Assembly: GCA_018333655.1 (NCBI GenBank)
Contig: JAGXTJ010000028.1
Coordinates: 1 to 40,975 of the forward strand
DNA: 40,975 bases
From: Bacillota bacterium
GTDB lineage: Bacteria; Bacillota; UBA994
Direction of reading: 5' to 3'
The notes under the pieces were generated by a model. The model had not been told where the DNA came from. It ran no database searches and worked only from the letters and a program-made list of their open reading frames with translations. A program made the translations under genes and the position numbers. Below are positions 35,519 through 40,975 of the stretch, piece after piece. The stretch's first letter is position 1. Every line of letters starts with the position of its first letter.

Positions 35519-36853
35519 ATGTCAGAGCTCCGCGTTCCTCCTCACAATTTAGAGGCCGAGCAGTCCATGCTCGGCGCCATTCTTCTCGACAAAGAAATGC
35601 TCATTAATATCGCCGTGACTGTGCAGCCTCAGCATTTCTATAAAGAGGCGCATCGCTACATTTATGACTGTATGCTCGCTCTCTACATGCAAAATCAACC
35701 GGTAGACTTAGTGACCGTATCCGACAAATTGAGCCAGCAAGGCAGGCTCTCAGATTGCGGCGGCCTCCCCTACCTCACCTCGCTGCTTGACGCCACTCCG
35801 GTCATCAGTCACGCCCCCATTTACGCCAAAATTGTGCGCGATAAATATATTCTGCGCCAATTGATCGCTGCCGGCAGCGAGATTTCGGCCTCGGCCTTTG
35901 CCTCTACGGGCGAAACCACCAATCTCTTAGACCATGCCGAGCAGCGCATTTTTCGCCTGGCCCAAATGCAGGAGTCGCGCGATTTTGTGCCCTTAGTCAA
36001 TGTCCTGCATGAAGTTTATGCCCAACTTAACGCCAGTAAGCTTCCTGGCGGCAATATTAACGGCGTCCCCTCTGGCTACTACCAGCTAGATAGGCTCACC
36101 CATGGTTTTCAAAAGGGTGACCTGATTATCCTAGCCGCGCGTCCCTCCGTGGGCAAGACCGCCCTCAGTCTCAACTTCTCGGTGCATGCGGCGGTGAGAT
36201 CAAAGATTCCGGTAGCCTTTTTCAGCCTAGAGATGCCCAAGGAGCAACTAACCATGCGCATGCTATGCGCAGAAAGCCTGGTGCGCATTGAGGCCGTGCG
36301 TAATGGCACCTTAGGCGACAAGGACTGGGACCGCATCGCGCAGGGCATTCACGACCTGTCTGAAGCCAAAATTTACATTGACGATACCCCCTCCCTTTCC
36401 GTCATGGAAATGCGCAGCAAGGCGAGGCGGCTTAAAATGGAGCATGACATCGGGCTCATTGTGGTTGATTACTTGCAGCTCTTACGTTTTCCCCAAAGGT
36501 CAGAGAATCGCCAGCAAGAGGTAGCAGAGATTACGCGCACCCTTAAGGCGCTAGCGCGCGAACTAGAAGTGCCCCTCATTGCCTTAGCCCAAATCACGCG
36601 TGCCTCAGAGCAGCGCACTGATAAAACACCTAATCTCTCTGATCTACGTGAATCAGGCGAAATTGAACAGGCAGCCGACTTGGTGATGTTCCTCTATCGT
36701 GAAGATTATCAAAGTGCAGGTGCTGCGCCCACCGACAGCGCAGGCCCGATCGAGGTGTTGCTGCGTAAGCACCGTAACGGCCCTACGGGAAATGTAACCC
36801 TCGTCTTTCGTAAAGACTATGGCCGTTTTGAAAATGCAGCACTTAACACTTAA
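35519..36853 (+). CDS. dnaB: Replicative DNA helicase DnaB (DnaC in Bacillus)
   Basis: A 444-residue hexameric 5'-3' helicase. The N-terminal domain is PPHNLEAEQSMLGAILLD; the RecA-like domain has Walker A ARPSVGKTALSLN, SLEM, Walker B GLIVVDYLQLL, LSDLRESGEIEQAADLV and a C-terminal KHRNGPTG. No intein or insertion is present. ATG 35519 is used; the frame extends back six codons into rplI without a ribosome site. It is the last gene before the tRNA pair. Confidence 0.98.
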   Translation: MSELRVPPHNLEAEQSMLGAILLDKEMLINIAVTVQPQHFYKEAHRYIYDCMLALYMQNQPVDLVTVSDKLSQQGRLSDCGGLPYLTSLLDATPVISHAPIYAKIVRDKYILRQLIAAGSEISASAFASTGETTNLLDHAEQRIFRLAQMQESRDFVPLVNVLHEVYAQLNASKLPGGNINGVPSGYYQLDRLTHGFQKGDLIILAARPSVGKTALSLNFSVHAAVRSKIPVAFFSLEMPKEQLTMRMLCAESLVRIEAVRNGTLGDKDWDRIAQGIHDLSEAKIYIDDTPSLSVMEMRSKARRLKMEHDIGLIVVDYLQLLRFPQRSENRQQEVAEITRTLKALARELEVPLIALAQITRASEQRTDKTPNLSDLRESGEIEQAADLVMFLYREDYQSAGAAPTDSAGPIEVLLRKHRNGPTGNVTLVFRKDYGRFENAALNT

Positions 36854-36867
36854 GGCAGTTTTTTCGT

Positions 36868-36896
36868 TTGACTTTTGCGTTCTGATGCTGTAGCAT
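36868..36896 (+). promoter_or_regulatory. Promoter of the tRNA-Glu/tRNA-Asp pair
   Basis: TTGACT (36868-36873) and TAGCAT (36891-36896) are 17 bases apart, about 18 bases upstream of the mature tRNA-Glu. Confidence 0.65.
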
Positions 36897-36913
36897 GAGA
36901 CAGTATCATCATT

Positions 36914-36988
36914 GGCCCCATAGTGAAGCGGTTAACACACAAGCCTTTCACGCTTGCGACGCGGGTTCGAATCCCGCTGGGGTCACCA
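36914..36988 (+). tRNA. tRNA-Glu (TTC)
   Basis: The 75-base cloverleaf with encoded CCA has acceptor arm GGCCCCA with TGGGGTC (one G-T), anticodon stem CAAGC/GCTTG, anticodon TTC at 36947-36949, and T arm GCGGGTTCGAATCCCGC. Confidence 0.97.
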
Positions 36989-36991
36989 CTT

Positions 36992-37067
36992 GGAGCTGTG
37001 GTGTAGCGGTAAACATGCCGGCCTGTCACGCCGGAGACCGCGGGTTCGATTCCCGTCAGCTCCGCCA
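36992..37067 (+). tRNA. tRNA-Asp (GTC)
   Basis: The 76-base cloverleaf with encoded CCA has acceptor GGAGCTG/CAGCTCC, anticodon stem CCGGC/GCCGG, and anticodon GTC at 37025-37027. It is three bases after tRNA-Glu. Confidence 0.97.
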
Positions 37068-37080
37068 TTGTAAATTGACA

Positions 37081-37114
37081 AAGAACTCGCCCTTCTGGGG
37101 GCGGGTTCTTTTTT
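37081..37114 (+). terminator. Intrinsic terminator after the tRNA pair
   Basis: Arms AAGAACTCGCCC (37081-37092) and GGGCGGGTTCTT (37099-37110, one G-T) are followed by a run of Ts. Confidence 0.9.
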
Positions 37115-37296
37115 AGTACGGTATTAATAAAGCAGATGTAGCGTCGCCAGTTTTTGCATGCAGTAGCGAAGCAGCCAAAAAAGTTTACCTCCCTGCAGGA
37201 ACTAGGGTGAAAGTTGCGAATTATCATACTACGCCATAAATAGAGCGGCTTCTATTCGGTGTAGATGTGAAGTGAAGCCACGAGGAGGACAGCAAG
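37115..37296. other. Non-coding gap before the TRAP operon
   Basis: No gene was seen in these 180 bases. GAGGAGG just before 37297 is the dctQ ribosome site. No clear sigma-A promoter or repressor palindrome was recognised. Confidence 0.5.
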
Positions 37297-37815
37297 ATGG
37301 AGAGAAAAATTCCGTCCTTTCGTGCCCTAGACGCCTTGCAGGAGGGTATTGAGACCGTTGCGCTATGGTTAATCTACCCACTCATCGCCGTCATGGTCGC
37401 CGAAATCATCGCGAGATATGCTTTCGCGAATCCACTGCCCTGGGTGAGAGATGTGTCAACTTGGTTGTTCGCGGTGCCCTTCATGCTAGTCGTAGCCTTC
37501 TACTACAAAAAGAACATGCACATCTCCGCCGAAGACCTAGCCCACACCTTCGGCTTGACAGATACCCAGCGGGCCGCGATCAACCTAGCCCATAATCTAA
37601 TCCTGCTGTCGCTGGCAGGCTTTCTCTTCTGGCCTTCAGTGCAGGCCGTAACGAGATCAATCAATATGCACGAGCTTTCCATTATGACCACGTGGCGCCC
37701 CGTGCTCTGGCCTTTTCGCGCCGTTATACCCATAACGCTGCTGCTACTAGGCTTGCAGGGCCTACGCGGGATAATTGAGTCGCTCTCGGCCCTGCTCCAA
37801 GGAGAAAAAGCATGA
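37297..37815 (+). CDS. dctQ: TRAP transporter small membrane subunit (DctQ)
   Basis: A 172-residue four-helix membrane protein, the DctQ family pattern (IARYAFANPLPWVRDVSTWLF at residues ~42-60 in parts; W..D.S.WLF). With the DctM subunit it forms the sodium-coupled secondary transporter for carboxylic acids. Its TGA overlaps the dctM ATG (ATGA), so the two are co-translated. Confidence 0.93.
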   Translation: MERKIPSFRALDALQEGIETVALWLIYPLIAVMVAEIIARYAFANPLPWVRDVSTWLFAVPFMLVVAFYYKKNMHISAEDLAHTFGLTDTQRAAINLAHNLILLSLAGFLFWPSVQAVTRSINMHELSIMTTWRPVLWPFRAVIPITLLLLGLQGLRGIIESLSALLQGEKA

Positions 37816-39140
37816 ACCCATCTTTACTTACAGCTGTGATGTTCTTCGCCCTGCTCATCGGTATTGGGTCGGGCATGCCCGTGGCTTCCGTACTGGCCGG
37901 GCTTGGCCTTTTTACCGGGCTTGGAGTATGGGGCATGCGTTCTATTCCTATTCTGTTATCAGCTATCTTCGGCGTTATGAACAGCGATGTGCTAATCGCC
38001 CTGCCGCTCTTTGTTTTCATGGGGTGCATGATGGAGGCCTCAGGGGTGGCCGACAAGCTATTTATGAACTTGCGCATCTTACTTGGCTCCATGCGCGGAG
38101 GGCTAGGCATTGTGGCCATTGTACTTGCCACCGTATTAGCGGCGACCACCGGCATTATCGGCGCCTCCATCGTCATGATGGCCGCCCTAGCGCTACCCAG
38201 CATGCTTAAGGCTGGGTACAACAAGCCGCTGGCGGCGGGCATTATCTGCGCGGGCGGTAGCCTAGGCATACTAATTCCGCCCAGCAATATGCTTATAATT
38301 TATGGGCTGTCGGCCGGAGTCTCTATCGTCTCGCTTTTTGCCGCTGCAGTCGTGCCCGGGTTGCTGCTATCCTTTTTCTACATTGTTTATGTCGCCGTCC
38401 GGTGTTATCGTAACCCAGAACTGGGGCCATCGTTGCCACTTGAAGAGAGGCGCGCAATCAAATGGGGTCCTTTTCTTTTGGATTTACTGACTTCCCTGCT
38501 GCCGCCTTTGTTTCTCATCGTGGCGGTACTTGGGACGATCTTTCGTGGCGTAGCCGCCCCAGTCGAAGCTGCAGCGGCAGGCGCCTTTGGTGCCACGCTA
38601 CTGACCGTTTTTGGGCGCAAACTAACTTTTGACATCATGAAGAAGGCCGCCAAGCACACACTCGAAATTTCGTCCAGTATTCTGTGGCTAGTTGTGGGCG
38701 CTAGTATGTTTACCGCTATCTTTCTCACGCTTGGCGGTGGAAATGTAGTAAGAGATCTGATGCTCAGCATTTCTGGCGGTAGCCCTGCCGTAGTGATTGC
38801 CATCATGATGCTCATTCTGTTTGTGCTGGGCAAGCTCATTTGCTGGGTCGGCATCTTGCTTATCGCTGTCCCCATCTTTACGCCCATTGCCGCCTCGCTA
38901 GGCTTTGACCCGCTCTGGTTCGCCCTGCTCGTGTGCGTCAACTTGCAGATGTCGCTCTTAACCCCGCCTTTTGCCTATTCCATATTCTATCTCAAACAGG
39001 CAGCCCCGCCGGAGGTCACCCTAGGCGATATGTATCGCGGTGTTTGGCCCTTTATCGCCTTGCAGGCCTTGGGGCTACTCCTAATTATAATCTTCCCCGA
39101 CCTAGTGTTGTGGCTGCCTCGTCTACTCTTTCAGCGCTGA
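37812..39140 (+). CDS. dctM: TRAP transporter large membrane subunit (DctM)
   Basis: A 442-residue polytopic membrane protein with about 12 hydrophobic segments, typical of the transport-channel subunit. It shows the family segments LPLFVFMGCMMEASG, ICAGGSLGILIPPSN, and LLTPPFAYSIFYLK. It carries the ion-coupled transport step for the substrate delivered by the binding protein encoded next. Confidence 0.95.
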   Translation: MNPSLLTAVMFFALLIGIGSGMPVASVLAGLGLFTGLGVWGMRSIPILLSAIFGVMNSDVLIALPLFVFMGCMMEASGVADKLFMNLRILLGSMRGGLGIVAIVLATVLAATTGIIGASIVMMAALALPSMLKAGYNKPLAAGIICAGGSLGILIPPSNMLIIYGLSAGVSIVSLFAAAVVPGLLLSFFYIVYVAVRCYRNPELGPSLPLEERRAIKWGPFLLDLLTSLLPPLFLIVAVLGTIFRGVAAPVEAAAAGAFGATLLTVFGRKLTFDIMKKAAKHTLEISSSILWLVVGASMFTAIFLTLGGGNVVRDLMLSISGGSPAVVIAIMMLILFVLGKLICWVGILLIAVPIFTPIAASLGFDPLWFALLVCVNLQMSLLTPPFAYSIFYLKQAAPPEVTLGDMYRGVWPFIALQALGLLLIIIFPDLVLWLPRLLFQR

Positions 39141-39185
39141 CGACGCCTCTGTTGTCGGAACAAACCAAGGAATGGAGGTTGTAAA

Positions 39186-40268
39186 TTGAAAAAAGGTCTT
39201 TCTCTTCTCTCGATCGTACTCATCCTGGTGGCCTTCGTGCTGGGCTTCGCCCTGCGCCCGCTGGTGGCGCCTACCGCAGCGGGGCCAGAGGGTGCTGCAG
39301 GAGAAACCTTCCAGTGGACTCTGCAGATGCATGGTACCTCAGCTCACCCTGTGTTCCCCCTCTACCAGCAGTGGGCCGCCGACATTAAAGAAATGTCGGG
39401 TGGGCGCCTGCAAATCACCATCCATCCCGTGGGGACAGTAGTACCGCTGCTGGAATCCTTAGGGGCTGTCACTCAAGGCACTCTTGATGGGGCCATAATG
39501 TGGGGGCCGTTCTGGCGCGGGCAAGACCCGGTGCTGCCCCTCTCCTGTGGCCAAACCGCGGGGCTTACATCCGCCGAGATGCAGACTTGGCTGCACAACT
39601 ACGGGGGACTAGAGCTGATTCAGGAGGCCTACGGGCGCCACAATATCCACTGGTTGCCTGCCATTCCTATTCCATCAGAGATTTTTCTTTGGGCACATCG
39701 GCCCGTGCGCACTGTCGCCGACCTGCGCGGACTCAAACTCAGGGCAGCAGGCTACTCCTTAGACGTCTTTACCGCCCTTGGTGCAGCGGCCACTTTCATG
39801 CCGGGCGGCGAGACTCCCCCTGCCCTCATGAAGAAAACCATTGATGCGGGCGAATTTGGCTCCCTCGTACAAGACATGGCCATGGGCTTCCACGAGGCTG
39901 CCAGGTATGCCATGGTTGGCCCTCGCGCGCCGGTAATTAACGATGATCTTTTGATTAATGCCGACCGCTGGAAAGAACTTCCTCCGGACCTGCAAAACAT
40001 AGTTAAAACCTCAACTCTGCGCCATGCTTCGACGGGATACGGACACTTGCTTCGCCTAGACCAAGAAGCAATGCAAAGGGCTAATCAGCATGGTACGGTC
40101 TTCGTAAGCGTTAGCGACGAGCTGGCACTAGCATTTCGCAGCACTCTCGATGGCATCCTAGATGGAGAAGCAGCTGGAAATGCAAACCTAGCGAAGATAT
40201 GGCAGGCACAACTTGCCTTCCGCACTGACTTCCGCACGTTCAAAGGCACCCTATTCGCTTGGGAATAG
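39186..40268 (+). CDS. dctP: TRAP transporter substrate-binding protein (DctP/TakP-like)
   Basis: A 360-residue extracytoplasmic binding protein. The N-terminal hydrophobic segment (~4-22) lacks a lipobox Cys, so it is either a signal peptide or an uncleaved anchor. GLKLRAAG carries the conserved substrate-carboxylate Arg. The IDAGEFGSLVQDMAMGFHEAARY segment parallels the TakP keto-acid subfamily (IDAAEW...), suggesting a 2-oxo or hydroxy acid, but the ligand is inferred. The start is TTG 39186, with GGAGG seven bases upstream. Its last six codons, LFAWE and stop, form the first unit of the tandem repeat that follows. Confidence 0.9.
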   Translation: MKKGLSLLSIVLILVAFVLGFALRPLVAPTAAGPEGAAGETFQWTLQMHGTSAHPVFPLYQQWAADIKEMSGGRLQITIHPVGTVVPLLESLGAVTQGTLDGAIMWGPFWRGQDPVLPLSCGQTAGLTSAEMQTWLHNYGGLELIQEAYGRHNIHWLPAIPIPSEIFLWAHRPVRTVADLRGLKLRAAGYSLDVFTALGAAATFMPGGETPPALMKKTIDAGEFGSLVQDMAMGFHEAARYAMVGPRAPVINDDLLINADRWKELPPDLQNIVKTSTLRHASTGYGHLLRLDQEAMQRANQHGTVFVSVSDELALAFRSTLDGILDGEAAGNANLAKIWQAQLAFRTDFRTFKGTLFAWE

Positions 40269-40365
40269 CTCTGCTATTCGCTTGGGAATAGCTCTGCTAT
40301 TCGCTTGGGAATAGCTCTGCTATTCGCTTGGGAATAGCTCTGCTATTCGCTTGGGAATAGCTCTG
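40251..40365 (+). repeat. Five tandem copies of a 23-bp hairpin-forming repeat
   Basis: Identical units start at 40251, 40274, 40297, 40320 and 40343. Each has arms CTATTC and GAATAG around GCTTGG, then the spacer CTCTG. The first copy codes the end of dctP (Leu-Phe-Ala-Trp-Glu-stop), so the array arose from the gene's 3' end. It lies between dctP and the tRNA-Thr promoter and is not a CRISPR (no unique spacers). Confidence 0.97.
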
Positions 40366-40378
40366 CTAGAACCACAGA

Positions 40379-40407
40379 TTGACGCACACCGGTCCCCCCG
40401 CTATAAT
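40379..40407 (+). promoter_or_regulatory. tRNA-Thr promoter
   Basis: TTGACG (40379-40384) and a perfect TATAAT (40402-40407) are 17 bases apart, eight bases upstream of the mature tRNA. Confidence 0.85.
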
Positions 40408-40415
40408 TAGCTTGT

Positions 40416-40490
40416 GCCGATGTAGCTCAGTGGTAGAGCAGCTGATTCGTAATCAGCAGGCCAGGGGTTCAAATCCCCTCATCGGCTCCA
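40416..40490 (+). tRNA. tRNA-Thr (CGT)
   Basis: The 75-base cloverleaf with encoded CCA has acceptor GCCGATG/CATCGGC, anticodon stem GCTGA/TCAGC, anticodon CGT at 40448-40450 and T arm AGGGGTTCAAATCCCCT. Its 3' end is the probable attachment site of the adjoining integrase remnant. Confidence 0.97.
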
Positions 40491-40501
40491 GTGTTATCAA
40501 G

Positions 40502-40530
40502 GCTCTTGGGGTTTTCCCAAGAGCTCTTTT
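40502..40530 (+). terminator. Intrinsic terminator after tRNA-Thr
   Basis: Arms GCTCTTGGG (40502-40510) and CCCAAGAGC (40516-40524) with a short loop are followed by TCTTTT. Confidence 0.85.
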
Positions 40531-40536
40531 GTTCGG

Positions 40537-40567
40537 AAGGTGCCCAAAAGGTGCCGAAAGGTGCCGA
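40537..40567. repeat. Three short direct repeats (AAGGTGCC)
   Basis: AAGGTGCC recurs about every 11 bases around 40537-40567 (AAGGTGCCCAA, AAGGTGCCGAA, AAGGTGCCGAG). They lie between the tRNA 3' end and the integrase terminator, where integrase or excisionase arm sites often lie. The role is inferred. Confidence 0.45.
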
Positions 40568-40577
40568 GCCAACAAAA

Positions 40578-40595
40578 GAGCACCTTACGGTGCTC
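40578..40595 (-). terminator. Terminator of the integrase remnant
   Basis: Arms GAGCACC and GGTGCTC enclose TTAC, which on the minus strand is followed by TTTTGTT. The TAA of the integrase remnant lies in the loop. Confidence 0.75.
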
Positions 40596-40875
40596 GGTGA
40601 GTAGTAGCGATGTGATCAAGTTTGGTGGCGATCTCCCGCTTTTTCTGCGGTAACACATGACTGTAGATTTGGGTTGTGCGGATGTCGGCATGACCCAGCC
40701 GCTCGGAGACTTCCGGCAGGGTTACGCCCTGCTCCAATAGTAATGTCGCGTGTGTGTGTCGCAAATCATGGAACCGCACAATCGGCAAACCTATGCGCTT
40801 TAGAAACGCGGGGAACCACCCAGTGATGGTGTCTGGGTGCATAGGGTCCAGGGATTCGTCAAAGTCAGAACTCAT
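40585..40875 (-). pseudogene. C-terminal remnant of a tyrosine-recombinase integrase
   Basis: The 96-residue open frame contains only the catalytic C-terminal part of a phage/ICE integrase: FHDLRHTHATLLL (His36, Arg39), RLGHADIRTT (His62) and the nucleophile Tyr71 in QIYSH. The N-terminal arm-binding and core-binding domains and the first catalytic Arg are missing. A TAG lies five codons upstream in frame, and sequence before it does not resemble an integrase. It may be the relic of an element that used the adjacent tRNA-Thr 3' end; the rest could also lie to the right of the window but would then be disrupted. Confidence 0.8.
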
Positions 40876-40975
40876 AGGTACGACTACCTAGAACCCCATA
40901 TACCGCAAGGAGTTTTCCGGCCTTCGACTACATGTGCGCAGCGCCTGTGCAATGTTTTTTACATTGTGAAGTCGA
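40876..40975. other. Right-edge sequence of unknown nature
   Basis: No gene was recognised. It includes a short inverted repeat (CAATGT and ACATTG around a run of Ts) near 40950-40966, and TCGA-containing segments. It is too short to say whether it belongs to the element or the host. Confidence 0.3.

Noticed and set aside
35519-36853. Intein or split in DnaB
   Set aside because: The Walker A and B regions are continuous and the length is normal.
36850-37227. 125-residue open frame on the minus strand
   Set aside because: It runs antisense through tRNA-Glu and tRNA-Asp and contains the well-known spurious tRNA-antisense peptide; not a gene.
40251-40365. CRISPR array
   Set aside because: The units are strictly tandem with no variable spacers and start inside a coding sequence.

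Overview
The window is the chromosomal replication-origin region of a Gram-positive, endospore-forming-type bacterium (Bacillota, probably a Clostridia-like lineage). The evidence is the gene order rpmH-[oriC]-dnaA-dnaN-yaaA-recF-remB-gyrB-gyrA, the left-arm order rnpA-yidD-yidC-jag-mnmE-mnmG-rsmG-noc-parA-parB with a perfect parS site inside parB, and the right-arm order DUF951-rpsF-ssb-rpsR-(mazG-like)-rplI-dnaB. yyaC, remB, noc and jag/spoIIIJ-type genes are typical of spore formers. Base composition looks intermediate, and GTG and TTG starts with strong AAGGAGG-type ribosome sites are common. A more exact taxon cannot be fixed by eye.

Layout. Positions 1-1802 (+) hold two secreted or surface-type genes with extremely acidic Asp/Lys-rich low-complexity C termini. 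The first is cut by the window edge; the second has a signal peptide, an RsgI-like domain and four helical repeats. Positions 1906-3106 (-) hold an encapsulin nanocompartment and its encapsulated-ferritin cargo, followed leftward-reading by DUF554 and a class V aminotransferase/cysteine desulfurase-like gene. Positions 5024-13619 (-) form the conserved left arm. The origin is bipartite: DnaA-box clusters lie in 13620-14101 and 15425-15665, flanking dnaA. Genes on both sides mostly point away from it, as expected for leading-strand coding.

The right arm runs from dnaA to gyrA (14102-22804). An island of oppositely oriented genes follows (22806-25525, -): DUF3147, a CsoR-type metal repressor with a palindromic operator, and a family 2 glycosyltransferase with a large helical insertion. 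Then come a DSD1-like PLP enzyme, DUF4446, an M23 peptidase plus bactofilin pair, a diacylglycerol kinase-like gene, sporulation gene yyaC (-), and a tight run DUF5711-CvpA-DUF3343-MscS-DUF951 leading to the rpsF-ssb-rpsR-mazG-like-rplI-dnaB replication/ribosome group.

The right end (36854-40975) is more accessory: tRNA-Glu and tRNA-Asp, a complete TRAP transporter (dctQ-dctM-dctP), five tandem copies of a 23-bp hairpin-forming repeat that begins inside the last codons of dctP, and tRNA-Thr(CGT) followed by the C-terminal remnant of a tyrosine integrase. The last item suggests an old integration at the tRNA 3' end.

How parts work together: DnaA/DnaN/RecF/GyrAB/DnaB/SSB start and sustain replication. 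ParA/ParB/parS and Noc handle origin segregation and nucleoid occlusion. YidC/Jag/YidD/RnpA/RpmH and MnmE/MnmG/RsmG cover membrane insertion, RNA processing and tRNA/rRNA modification. The points most worth a second look are the acidic-tail protein pair, the encapsulin/ferritin locus, the CsoR-DUF3147 unit, the insertion-bearing glycosyltransferase, a GyrA with Met at the position of the quinolone-determining Ser, and the 23-bp tandem hairpin array.
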